From Hymenobacter sp. (GTDB lineage: Bacteria > Bacteroidota > Bacteroidia > Cytophagales > Hymenobacteraceae): a stretch of 49,637 bases of DNA. This document shows positions 1 to 8,316 of this stretch, in pieces. A program made the position numbers and the translations under genes. Each line of letters starts with the position of its first letter. The stretch's first letter is position 1. The DNA lies in the NCBI GenBank assembly GCA_028288445.1, contig JAQBNT010000209.1:1-49637 (forward strand). The letters are read 5' to 3'. Under the pieces are notes generated by a model. The model was not told the DNA's origin. It searched no databases and saw only the letters and a program-made list of their open reading frames with translations.

Positions 1-956
1 GCCGATTCCAGGTTCACGTTCAGGCCGCGGTCCTTCATGTCGGCGGCGCGGTAGGTAAGCAAGCTAGCGGCTTCAATCTCGGTGGCCATATCGGCCAGTT
101 TGAAGGCAATGCCCTGGAAGTTGCTGATGGGCTGGTTGAACTGGTGACGCTCCTTGCTGTACTTGGTGGCGGCTTCCATCGCGCCTTGGGCAATGCCCAG
201 GCTGAGGGCCGCGATGCTGATACGGCCACCGTCGAGCACTTTCAGGCTCTGAATGAAGCCATCGCCTACTTTGCCGATGACGTTTTCCTTGGGCACTTTG
301 CAGTCGGTGAAAATCAGCTCGGTGGTTTCCGAAGCGCGCATGCCCAGCTTGTCCTCCTTGCGGCCGGCCTCGAAGCCCGGCGTGCCGCGCTCGATGATGA
401 AGGCCGTCATGCCGTGGGAGTCGCCCACTTCGCCGGTCCGCACGATGACCACGGCCACGTTGCCGGATTTGCCGTGGGTGATAAAGTTTTTTGCGCCGTT
501 GATAATGTAGTTTTCGCCGCTCTCATCGAGCACGGCAGTGGTGCGCATATTGCCGGCATCGGAGCCGGTGTTGGGCTCGGTGAGGCCCCAGGCCCCAATC
601 CATTCGCCGGAGGCCAGCTTGGGCAGGTATTTCTGCTTCTGCTCTTCGGAGGCGTGCTGGAGGATGTGGCCGGTGCAGAGCGAGTTGTGGGCCGCCATGC
701 TCAGGCCGATGCTGCCGTCAATCTTGGACAGCTCGGCGATGGCCGTCACGTACTCGACGTAGCCAAAACCAGCTCCGCCGTACTGCTGGGGCACGAGCAC
801 GCCCATCAGGCCCAGCTCGCCGAGCTTATGAAATACGTCGATGGGGAACTCCTGGCTCTCATCCCATTTCATCATGTTGGGCTTGATGTGCTGGGCACCA
901 AAATCGCGCACCATCTGCGCTATCATGGTTTGGTTTTCGGTGGCTACGGCTTCCAT
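1..956 (-). CDS. Acyl-CoA dehydrogenase, C-terminus cut by window edge
   Basis: The minus strand reads open from the ATG at 956 to the left edge, about 318 codons. Family members are about 380-400 residues, so the C-terminus lies outside the window. The protein begins MEAVATENQTM and carries the flavin/substrate signature LTEPNTGSDAG, followed by NGAKNFITHG and, further on, a GRISIAALSLG-like helix segment, all usual for acyl-CoA dehydrogenases. Such enzymes make the first alpha,beta-dehydrogenation of an acyl-CoA in fatty-acid or branched-chain amino-acid breakdown, passing electrons to electron-transfer flavoprotein. The catalytic Glu lies in the missing part, so chain-length class (short-chain, isovaleryl and so on) cannot be given. 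A TACTTTCG element on the minus strand at 1042-1035 is a possible promoter. A long open frame on the other strand (144-992) is an antisense shadow. Confidence 0.93.
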   Translation of the reverse strand, partial: MEAVATENQTMIAQMVRDFGAQHIKPNMMKWDESQEFPIDVFHKLGELGLMGVLVPQQYGGAGFGYVEYVTAIAELSKIDGSIGLSMAAHNSLCTGHILQHASEEQKQKYLPKLASGEWIGAWGLTEPNTGSDAGNMRTTAVLDESGENYIINGAKNFITHGKSGNVAVVIVRTGEVGDSHGMTAFIIERGTPGFEAGRKEDKLGMRASETTELIFTDCKVPKENVIGKVGDGFIQSLKVLDGGRISIAALSLGIAQGAMEAATKYSKERHQFNQPISNFQGIAFKLADMATEIEAASLLTYRAADMKDRGLNVNLES

Positions 957-1034
957 ATAAAGGGAACTAAGGTTGGATTTGGGCGAATATAAGGTCGTCG
1001 GTACTTCAACGGCTATTTAGCTGTTTCCGGTCCA

Positions 1035-1042
1035 CGAAAGTA
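1035..1042 (-). promoter_or_regulatory. Candidate -7 element for the acyl-CoA dehydrogenase
   Basis: Minus strand TACTTTCG, one base from the Bacteroidota consensus TAnnTTTG, 79 bases upstream of the ATG at 956. No convincing -33 TTTG was found, so this is tentative. Confidence 0.3.
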
Positions 1043-1095
1043 CGATTCAGGCAGTTGGTAATAGAGAGGAAGCGGCCCATCGCAACCGCCTGTTG

Positions 1096-1126
1096 TTGAA
1101 TGGGCACGGCAAAAGCGTTACTTTTG
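1096..1126 (+). promoter_or_regulatory. Bacteroidota-type promoter for the polysaccharide export genes
   Basis: A perfect -7 element TACTTTTG lies at 1119-1126, with a TTG at 1096-1098 about 20 bases upstream that fits the -33 element. The predicted transcript would start near 1133, giving a leader of about 70 bases before the ATG at 1205. This is one of the best promoter matches in the window. Confidence 0.6.
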
Positions 1127-1204
1127 AGGCTTTTTGGGGGGAATCCGCCTTTCGAGGCCAAAATTTTTCCTGTTTTTTGTTTGATTCAGCCCTAATTGGC
1201 CTTC

Positions 1205-2176
1205 ATGCCGACATTTCTTTTTCGTCGCCTCAAGCCGCTGTGGCTGCTGGCCCTGCCCGCGCTGCTGCTTTTCTCGTCGTGCGTTTCCACTAAGTATTAC
1301 AACCAGCGCACCATGTTCCGGCTCACCGACAGCCAGGGCCGCCAATTGGATAGCACCAAGCTGCGCCTGGCCGTGAACCGCACGGCGCGCAACTACCTCA
1401 TTCAGCCCAACGATTTCCTGGAAGTGCGGGTGAATACCAACAAAGGCGAGCGCATTCTGGACCCCAACGGGGAACTGCAGTTTGGCCAGCCCAGCGGGGC
1501 GCTGCCCAGCCGGAGCGCTGGTGCCGGCACCAGCCCCAGCAGCAGTGGCGCCAGCGGTGGCGGTGCCCGCGCGGCCGTGGGCCAGCGCGCCGTGGGCCAG
1601 ACGGCCGGTAGCGCGACAGCCGGCTCCGAGTTCCTGGTACAAGCCGACGGCACGGTCGTACTGCCCCTGGTGAACCGGGTGAAGGTGAGCGGCTTGTCGC
1701 TGCTACAGGCCGATAGTGTGCTGCAGGTTCGCTACAATGAATACTACAAGGAATCCTTCGTGACGACGCGGGTGACCAATAACCGCGTCTTTATCCTGGG
1801 AGCCCCTGGTGGTCAGGTAATTACTCTGACAAATGACAACATGAACCTGATTGAGGTGCTGGCCCTGGCCGGCGGCCTCGATGGCGGCAGCAACACCGGT
1901 GGGGGCAACATCCAGGGCTTTTATCGCTACGGTGGCAAGGCCAGCAATGTCCGCATCATCCGGGGCGACCTGAAAAACCCGCGCATTCAGCAGGTGGACC
2001 TGACCACCCTCGACGGCATGCGCCGGGCCAACCTGCAAATGGAGCCAAATGATATTGTTTACGTAGAACCCGTGCACCGCCCGGTGCTGGAAACCCTAAA
2101 TGACGCGGCTCCCATCATCAGCTTTGCTACGCTTATTCTGACTACTACCCTTGTTATCATCAACTCTATAAAATAA
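1205..2176 (+). CDS. Polysaccharide export lipoprotein (Wza-like)
   Basis: A 323-residue protein with a lipoprotein signal (basic start, Leu-rich core, then LFSSC), so probably lipidated and placed in the outer membrane. It contains the polysaccharide biosynthesis/export domain (NDFLEVRVNTNKGE, about residues 69-82, and VQADGTVVLPLVNRVKVSG) and an SLBB-like domain (VFILGAPGGQV, then LIEVLALAGGLDG). Family members form or gate the outer-membrane channel for capsule or exopolysaccharide. About 45 residues rich in Gly, Ala and Ser (roughly 1490-1625) split the export domain, which is unusual. A C-terminal hydrophobic stretch (SFATLILTTTLVIINS) may be a membrane anchor. The ATG at 1205 is preferred to an in-frame TTG at 1196. 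It is followed 56 bases later by the Wzc-like kinase, so the two are probably co-transcribed. Confidence 0.92.
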   Translation: MPTFLFRRLKPLWLLALPALLLFSSCVSTKYYNQRTMFRLTDSQGRQLDSTKLRLAVNRTARNYLIQPNDFLEVRVNTNKGERILDPNGELQFGQPSGALPSRSAGAGTSPSSSGASGGGARAAVGQRAVGQTAGSATAGSEFLVQADGTVVLPLVNRVKVSGLSLLQADSVLQVRYNEYYKESFVTTRVTNNRVFILGAPGGQVITLTNDNMNLIEVLALAGGLDGGSNTGGGNIQGFYRYGGKASNVRIIRGDLKNPRIQQVDLTTLDGMRRANLQMEPNDIVYVEPVHRPVLETLNDAAPIISFATLILTTTLVIINSIK

Positions 2177-2232
2177 AGCGCGGCGCGTTAACCCTTTTAT
2201 CATCACCAGCGCTTGCTGGCAATAGCATTACA

Positions 2233-4737
2233 ATGGCCGTAAACGAAAACTCGGAGCTGGAAGAGCTTATTCGGAATGCCAGCGGCGGAGCCGTAGAGCC
2301 TTCGGTTGTGTCCAACACCGGCGGCAATGAGGCGGACGAAGAACCCGCCAGCCTGGATGTGGCCACTTTGGTACTGGTGGCCCGGCGCAGCTTGCTGTGG
2401 ATGATTTTGCTGATTATTCTGGGCGTCACAGCTTCGTGGCTATACCTGCGCTACACCAAGCCGGTGTATAAGTCAACGTCTTTGCTCAAAATTGACGAGC
2501 GCAACGAGGGTAGCGCTTTGGGCCTGGCCGGGCAGATGGCCCCGGCCGTGGTGGACAAAGCCCACGGCACCAAGCTGGCGGGCGAGGTGGAATTAATCAA
2601 GTCCAATATCATCTACCGGCGGCTCAAGGATTCGCTGGACCTTGATGTGAATTACTACGTGCAGGGCACGGTGCTGGAGTCGGAAATGTACGGCACTTCC
2701 CCGTTTCGGGTAGTCTACAAAATCACGGACAACGCGCTGTACAACCGCAAGTTTGACTTGAAATTCGTAGATAAGCAGCGGTTTAAGCTTGATTTCACCA
2801 ATCAGAACCGGCCGCAGGGGGGCGAATATGCCTTGGGGCAAACCATCACGCTACCGGGCATTACGCTGCAAATCCTGCCCACGTCCCGGCTGGACACGGA
2901 ATCCCTGGACGGCAGCTACCACTTTACGGTGCAGGATGATAACACCGTGAGCGCCTATCTGGATAAGAACCTGACCGTCGAGATTGTGAATCCGGACGCC
3001 AACACGATTGGCATTTCGTTCAACGATTTCAATGCGGTGAAGGCACAGGACATCGTTAACAAGATTGACTCGGTGTACCTCGTTGAGAAAATTGCCAGCA
3101 AGCAGGAAGCCACCCAGAAGCAGCTCCGGTTTCTGGACAAGATTTCGGAGGAAAACCGCCAAAGCCTGCAACAAGCCGAAGATAACCTGCAGGCTTTTGT
3201 TCAGAGCTCGGGCACCTACGATGTGAAGGCGGAGGTGGGCACGATTAGCGAAAAGCTGGAGAAGCTGGAGGAAGAACGGACGAAACTGGCGGAAACCCTG
3301 ACGCTATTGGGCCAGGTGGCCCAAATGGCGCAACAGGGCAGCCTCACGCGCGACGAAAACCAGACCGTGCAGCAGAGCATTCCTGCGCTGGCGGAAATCA
3401 AAGACCCGCAGCTGGGCGACCAGCTGAGCGAGCTCAACAGCCTGCAATGGAACCTACGGCGGCTGTCGCGCTCCTACACCGATAAGACGGAAGTGGTACA
3501 GGCTGAACAGGCCAAAATCGGCTTTGCCCGCAACAATATTCAGCGCCTGCTGCTGCAAAACCAGAAGCTGCTGCGCCGCAGCATGGAAGAGCTAAACGCC
3601 CAGCGCGCCAAGCTGACCGGCGAGCTGCAAAGCCTGCCCGGAAAGGGCACCGAGCTGGCCCGCCTGCAACGCCCGCTGGACTTGTACGAAAAGTCCTTCC
3701 TGATGCTGCTGGACAAGAAAATGGAGTTCAACATCGAGAAGGCGGGTACCACGGCCGACTTCCAGATTCTGTCGCCGGCCTCGCCGCCTTCATCGCCCAT
3801 TTTCCCCAATAAGCTGATTGTGTACGCCGTGGGGCTGGCCGGTGGCCTGCTGCTGGGCCTGGGCCTGATTGCGGTGCGCTACCTCATGCACAACACCGTG
3901 ACGAATGTGCGGGAACTGGAGCGCAACACCAAAGCGTCGGTGCTGGGCATCATCCCAACCTACGACAAGGAGAAGATGGAAGTGTCACGCCTGGTGGTTG
4001 ATAAGAACCCCAAATCGGCCATTTCCGAGTCCATTCGCTCCATTCGAACCAACCTGGACTTCATCAGCTCGGCCAAAAAGAAGCGGCTGATTTCGGTGAC
4101 GTCCACCATCTCCGGCGAAGGCAAAACCTTTGTGACCGTTAACCTCGGCGGCATTATTGCGCTGTCGGGTCAGAAGGTTATCATTCTGGATTTGGACATG
4201 CGCAAGCCCAAAGTCAACCTGGCATTTGGGGCCGAAAACACGCGCGGCGTGAGTACCATCCTCATCGACCGGCACAACGTGCAGGAGTGCATTCAGCCCA
4301 CGAGCATCGATTCGTTGCAGTTCATCTCGGCCGGCCCGACGCCGCCCAACCCCTCGGAACTGATTCTGAGCGACCGGTTCGATACCATGATTCAGGAGCT
4401 GTTCCAACTGTACGACGTTATCCTGATTGATACGCCGCCCGTGGGCCTGGTCACGGACGGCATCCTTATCATGCGTAAGGCCGATATTCCGCTCTACATC
4501 GTGCGGGCCGGCTACTCCCGCAAGACGTTTGTGAAGAACATGAACCGGCTGATGCGCAGCAATAATTTCACGCGCATGTGCACCATCCTCAACGATGCGC
4601 AGTCGGGTGGTGGTTATGGCTACGGTTATGGCTACGGCTATGGCTACGGCTACGGTGCATATGGCCAGGGCTACTACGAGGAGCCCGCGACCAAACAACT
4701 GACCTTTGGCGAGAAGCTGAAGAAGTTTTTCACCTAA
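2233..4737 (+). CDS. Wzc-like polysaccharide co-polymerase / tyrosine autokinase
   Basis: An 834-residue inner-membrane protein. TM1 lies near residues 54-73 and TM2 near 528-550. Between them is the chain-length determinant (Wzz) region with a long coiled coil, about 290-500. The cytoplasmic BY-kinase domain has Walker A SGEGKT at 627-632, Walker A' VIILDLDMRKP, and Walker B VILIDTPP. The tail is a Tyr cluster (seven GY pairs from about residue 794, then AYGQGYYEEP), ten tyrosines in all. In this family autophosphorylation of that cluster controls polymer length and export with the Wza partner. The Tyr stretch is encoded by a hexanucleotide repeat at 4612-4656 that could gain or lose tyrosines in frame. 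Its neighbours are the export lipoprotein and the matching phosphatase. No glycosyltransferase or polymerase genes are in the window. Confidence 0.95.
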   Translation: MAVNENSELEELIRNASGGAVEPSVVSNTGGNEADEEPASLDVATLVLVARRSLLWMILLIILGVTASWLYLRYTKPVYKSTSLLKIDERNEGSALGLAGQMAPAVVDKAHGTKLAGEVELIKSNIIYRRLKDSLDLDVNYYVQGTVLESEMYGTSPFRVVYKITDNALYNRKFDLKFVDKQRFKLDFTNQNRPQGGEYALGQTITLPGITLQILPTSRLDTESLDGSYHFTVQDDNTVSAYLDKNLTVEIVNPDANTIGISFNDFNAVKAQDIVNKIDSVYLVEKIASKQEATQKQLRFLDKISEENRQSLQQAEDNLQAFVQSSGTYDVKAEVGTISEKLEKLEEERTKLAETLTLLGQVAQMAQQGSLTRDENQTVQQSIPALAEIKDPQLGDQLSELNSLQWNLRRLSRSYTDKTEVVQAEQAKIGFARNNIQRLLLQNQKLLRRSMEELNAQRAKLTGELQSLPGKGTELARLQRPLDLYEKSFLMLLDKKMEFNIEKAGTTADFQILSPASPPSSPIFPNKLIVYAVGLAGGLLLGLGLIAVRYLMHNTVTNVRELERNTKASVLGIIPTYDKEKMEVSRLVVDKNPKSAISESIRSIRTNLDFISSAKKKRLISVTSTISGEGKTFVTVNLGGIIALSGQKVIILDLDMRKPKVNLAFGAENTRGVSTILIDRHNVQECIQPTSIDSLQFISAGPTPPNPSELILSDRFDTMIQELFQLYDVILIDTPPVGLVTDGILIMRKADIPLYIVRAGYSRKTFVKNMNRLMRSNNFTRMCTILNDAQSGGGYGYGYGYGYGYGYGAYGQGYYEEPATKQLTFGEKLKKFFT
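4612..4656 (+). repeat. In-frame hexanucleotide repeat encoding the Tyr tail
   Basis: About seven and a half copies of GGYTAY (Gly-Tyr codons) in frame with the kinase, differing only at wobble positions. Loss or gain of a unit by replication slippage would keep the frame and change the number of phosphorylatable tyrosines. Confidence 0.85.
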
Positions 4738-4751
4738 TACTCTCAGGATAA

Positions 4752-5522
4752 ATGGCTTCGCTCTGGCAACGTCTTTTTGGCGGGGCGACTTCCGCTCCGG
4801 TGGCCACGGCTTCGCTGGCGGCCCTGGAGGCCGATATGCACTCGCACCTGCTGCCCGGCCTCGATGACGGGGCCGAAACCGTGGAGCACTCGCTGGAGCT
4901 GCTCCGGGCCTTGCGCGGCCTCGGTTACCGCAAGCTGGTGATGACGCCCCACATCATGGGCGACTTTTACAAGAATACCCCGGAGGGCATTCGGGCCGCG
5001 CTCAAGCTTTTGCGCGAGGCCGCCGCCGCTGCCGGCCTGCAAGATGTAGCCCTCGAATGCGCCGCCGAATATTATCTCGACGAGTTCCTGGGCCGGAAGC
5101 TGGCCGATGGTACCGAGATGCTCACCTTCGGCGGCGACAAACGCTACCTGCTGTTCGAAACCTCCTACATGAACGAGCCGCTGAACCTGTTCGAAATCAT
5201 TTTTGAGATGAAATCCCAGGGCTACCAGCCAGTGCTGGCCCACCCGGAGCGCTACACTTATTTATACGGCCGTTTTGCTGAGATTGAGAAGATGCGCCGT
5301 GACTACGGCGTGCTGCTTCAGGTGAACCTGAATTCGTTGGCTGGCTACTACTCCCCTGCCGCCAAGAAAGTAGCGGAACAGCTGATTGATGGCGCGCTGG
5401 TTGATTTTGTGGGGACCGATACCCACCACCTGCGCCACACCGATACCCTGGCCCAACGCACGCTCGTGCAGCCCTATATGGAAAAGCTGCTTCGGCTGCC
5501 TTTGCTAAATAATACGCTTTAA
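4752..5522 (+). CDS. PHP-type protein-tyrosine phosphatase (CpsB/YwqE-like)
   Basis: A 256-residue protein of the PHP metal-dependent phosphatase family that dephosphorylates BY-kinases in capsule systems. Metal-binding motifs are clear: DMHSHLLPGLDDGA (about residues 28-41), MTPHIMGDFY, LAHPERY and VGTDTHHLRH. There is no signal peptide, which fits action on the cytoplasmic Tyr tail of the kinase ending 14 bases upstream. A short AGGA sits before the ATG, a weak ribosome-binding site for this organism type. The export lipoprotein, kinase and phosphatase together make a complete phosphorylation cycle. Confidence 0.92.
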   Translation: MASLWQRLFGGATSAPVATASLAALEADMHSHLLPGLDDGAETVEHSLELLRALRGLGYRKLVMTPHIMGDFYKNTPEGIRAALKLLREAAAAAGLQDVALECAAEYYLDEFLGRKLADGTEMLTFGGDKRYLLFETSYMNEPLNLFEIIFEMKSQGYQPVLAHPERYTYLYGRFAEIEKMRRDYGVLLQVNLNSLAGYYSPAAKKVAEQLIDGALVDFVGTDTHHLRHTDTLAQRTLVQPYMEKLLRLPLLNNTL

Positions 5523-5607
5523 CAACTGGTCCGTTAGCAGTCATTAGCAGGCCGGTATGGGCCGGCTGATACCAACCCTTTGCCTCTGAGCGTTAACTAC
5601 TGATTTC

Positions 5608-6630
5608 ATGATATTTGTAACCGGCGGCACCGGCCTCATTGGCTCTTTTCTGTTGCGGGCGCTACGGGAGCGGGGGCTGGCCGTGCGTGCGTTGCACCGG
5701 GGCGCGGTGCCGACCAACGCTGCCTCCGGCGTGGAATGGCTGGCCGGCGACCTGCTCGATACTGAACAGCTGCGGATGGCTCTCACGCCCGATGTCACGC
5801 ACGTTTTTCACTGCGCCGGGCTGGTTTCCTACGCGCCGCAGGACGAGGACCTGCTGCTGAGTGTGAATGTGCAGGGAACTGCTGCTGTGGTTGACGCCTG
5901 CCTGGAGCGGCCGGGCGTCCGGCTGGTACACGTGTCGTCGGTAGCGGCGCTGGGCGGGCCGGCGGCGGGCACCACGGCCGCCCCCGGCGAGGTGCTTACC
6001 GTGACCGAAAAGGCTTCCTGGGACCTGGGCGCGGCCCATCCGGCCTACGCCACCTCCAAGTACCTGGGCGAGCTGGAAGTCTGGCGCGGAGTGGCCGAAG
6101 GGCTGTCGGCCGTCATCGTGAACCCGTCGGTAGTGCTGGGGCCGGGCGACTGGCACCGTAGCAGCACCCGCCTGCTGCGGTACGCGCACCAGCAGCACCG
6201 CTTCTACACCCGCGGCCTCATCAACTTCGTGGACGTGCGCGACGTGGTGGCCCAGCTGCTGGCCCTCGCCTTCGACCAGCCCGAGGCGAGCGGCCAGCGC
6301 TACATTCTGAGTGCCGAAGCCATGCCCCTGGCCGACTTCTTCCGGCAGGCAGCGGCGGCTATGCAGCGCCGCCCGCCCACGGTGGCCGTGCCCGACTGGG
6401 CGGCTGAAATTATCTGGCGGCTGGAGCACGCCCGGGCGGTCCTCACGGGTGCCCGGCCCCTCATCACCAAAGACACGGCCCGGGCGGGCCGGCAGCCGGT
6501 GGTGTATAGCCACGCCAAAGTGCAAAGCGCTACAGGACTGAAATTCCGGCCATTAGCTGATACGCTGGCGTGGTGCGCGGCCGAGTTAGGGGCAAAACCC
6601 AAGCGCCCCGAACCGGTTATCGTATCTTAG
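5608..6630 (+). CDS. NAD-dependent epimerase/dehydratase family protein (extended SDR)
   Basis: A 340-residue soluble protein. The N-terminal nucleotide-binding motif is TGGTGLIGS (residues 5-13), and the catalytic YxxxK is seen in YATSKYLGE (about 148-156) with an upstream HVSSVAALGG Ser segment. This is the layout of extended short-chain dehydrogenases such as sugar-nucleotide epimerases, dihydroflavonol-reductase-like and hydroxysteroid-dehydrogenase-like proteins. The substrate cannot be read from the sequence. Position after the capsule trio (85-base gap) allows a sugar-nucleotide role, but the FVDVRDV pattern is also common in lipid or flavonol-type members. Confidence 0.88.
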   Translation: MIFVTGGTGLIGSFLLRALRERGLAVRALHRGAVPTNAASGVEWLAGDLLDTEQLRMALTPDVTHVFHCAGLVSYAPQDEDLLLSVNVQGTAAVVDACLERPGVRLVHVSSVAALGGPAAGTTAAPGEVLTVTEKASWDLGAAHPAYATSKYLGELEVWRGVAEGLSAVIVNPSVVLGPGDWHRSSTRLLRYAHQQHRFYTRGLINFVDVRDVVAQLLALAFDQPEASGQRYILSAEAMPLADFFRQAAAAMQRRPPTVAVPDWAAEIIWRLEHARAVLTGARPLITKDTARAGRQPVVYSHAKVQSATGLKFRPLADTLAWCAAELGAKPKRPEPVIVS

Positions 6631-6788
6631 CAACAACCAGATTGCACGGTTTTGGCCAATATTTGTTATTATTGATAGAGTACTGAAAAAGTGGAGTGGA
6701 ATGGTTCTGGCAGGTAGTGGCATAAACGCTTTCGTTTGCTGGATTCGCTAATTCACAAAACCAGATTAATCCACTTAACTGCGGTTTT

Positions 6789-8192
6789 ATGCGCATGAAC
6801 GAACATTTTGAAAACGACCGGACCGTGCTGGACACCGTGCGCCGCTTCGAGCGCATGGTGGCCCAGCAGGAGTCTGTTTTCTTCGACCTGGAGGACTTCG
6901 AGAACATCATCGACCATTACGTGACGAGTGCAGAGTTTGATAAGGCCCTCCAGGCCTGCGAAGCTGCCCTCGGCCAGTACCCTTTCTCAACTGAGCTGCT
7001 GATTGACCGCGCGCAGGTGACGGCCATGCGCGGCGACTACACCGAAGCCGAGCGCCAGATTGACGCCGTGGCGGCCCTGGACCCTACCAACGCCGACGTA
7101 GCCGTGACGCGGGGCATTATCAGCACGCAGCGGGGCGAATTTGCGCAGGCGGTGGAGTTTTTCCGGACCGGCCTGGAGCAGGAGCCCGAGCGCGAAGACA
7201 TCCATTTTAACCTGGGCCTGGCTTTTCAGAGCTGGCAAAAATTCAAGAGCGCAGCCAAGCACTACAAGCAGAGCCTGCGCCTCAACCCCGACAATGAAAC
7301 CGGCGTGCAGGAGCTCCTACACTGCCTCGACATCACGGCGCGGCTGGAGGAGCACGAAGACTTCTTCAAGCGCTTCACCGACGATGACCCCTACTCGGCC
7401 ACGGCTTGGTACAACCTGGGGCAATACTGGTACCGCCGCGAGGACTTCACGAAGGCCGCCGAGGCGTTCGACTTTGCCGTGACCATCCGGGCCAATTTTT
7501 ACGATGCCCACCACTGGCTGGCCGATACCTTTGTATGCCAGCAGGAGTACCTGAAGGCCATTCCCGAGTTCGAAATGGCCTACCCGCCCGGCGAGCCCAC
7601 CGATGAGGCCCTGTGCAACATCGGCGAGTGCTACGAGAAGCTGCGCGAGTGGGAGCCTGCCCGCAAATACTACCGTCAGGCGCTGGAGCTGAACCCGGAA
7701 ATGGACGAGGCTTGGTTTGGTCAGGGCGTGCTGCTGCAAGAGCAAGGGCGCTGGTTTGAGGCCATTCACTACTTCCGCAAGGCGACTGAGCTGTATGCCG
7801 AAAGCGGCGAGTACTGGTCGGCGTTGGGGGCGGCCGAAAACCAGGTGGGCAACGTGGTGAGTGCGCTCGAATCGTACGAAAAAGCCACCGAAGTAGCTCC
7901 CGACGACGTGCAGGGCTGGGTGAGCTGGAGCGCAATCCTCTACGAGCAGGGTCACTTCAGCGAAGCCGTGGATTTGGTACGCCACGCCGTGGAGTTGCAC
8001 CCGCACGAAGCCCATTTCCACTACATGCTGTGCGCTTATCTGCTGGCCGATGGCCGCATGAAAGAGGCGTACGGCGTACTCGAAACGGCCCTCACGCTCA
8101 ACTATGAGCAGCACATTATCCTGTTCGACTACTTCCCCCAACTGCGTGAGCAGCCAGGCTTGAAGCGCCTTATTGAGCAGTTTCGGAAATAA
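6789..8192 (+). CDS. TPR-repeat protein
   Basis: A 467-residue protein without signal peptide or membrane segment, therefore probably cytoplasmic. About eleven tetratricopeptide repeats of 34 residues run from about residue 50 to the end, for example EDIHFNLGLAFQSW, TAWYNLGQYWYRR and DEALCNIGECYEKL. TPR arrays bind protein partners and no enzymatic motif is present, so its specific role is unknown. The ATG at 6789 is used; a second in-frame ATG lies two codons later. It is followed by a strong hairpin terminator at 8220. Confidence 0.9.
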   Translation: MRMNEHFENDRTVLDTVRRFERMVAQQESVFFDLEDFENIIDHYVTSAEFDKALQACEAALGQYPFSTELLIDRAQVTAMRGDYTEAERQIDAVAALDPTNADVAVTRGIISTQRGEFAQAVEFFRTGLEQEPEREDIHFNLGLAFQSWQKFKSAAKHYKQSLRLNPDNETGVQELLHCLDITARLEEHEDFFKRFTDDDPYSATAWYNLGQYWYRREDFTKAAEAFDFAVTIRANFYDAHHWLADTFVCQQEYLKAIPEFEMAYPPGEPTDEALCNIGECYEKLREWEPARKYYRQALELNPEMDEAWFGQGVLLQEQGRWFEAIHYFRKATELYAESGEYWSALGAAENQVGNVVSALESYEKATEVAPDDVQGWVSWSAILYEQGHFSEAVDLVRHAVELHPHEAHFHYMLCAYLLADGRMKEAYGVLETALTLNYEQHIILFDYFPQLREQPGLKRLIEQFRK

Positions 8193-8219
8193 CATTTTGG
8201 CTTAATGCTACTTTTGTAA

Positions 8220-8246
8220 CCGCCCGTCAGCCGACGGGCGGTTTTT
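8220..8246 (+). terminator. Rho-independent terminator after the TPR gene
   Basis: A perfect 9-bp stem CCGCCCGTC/GACGGGCGG with loop AGCC is followed by TTTTTCTTT, 28 bases after the TPR stop codon. A perfect -7-like TACTTTTG at 8209-8216 lies immediately before it. Confidence 0.9.
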
Positions 8247-8316
8247 CTTTGCCCGCGCCACCCGTTTTTTAGAGCGGGCAAGCTTTCCCTCAATTCTCAT
8301 ATTTCACTTTCTATTA

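Noticed and set aside
144..992. Long plus-strand open frame of 282 codons
   Set aside because: It lies antisense to the acyl-CoA dehydrogenase, which has clear family motifs; the frame is a GC-rich shadow with no recognisable domain.
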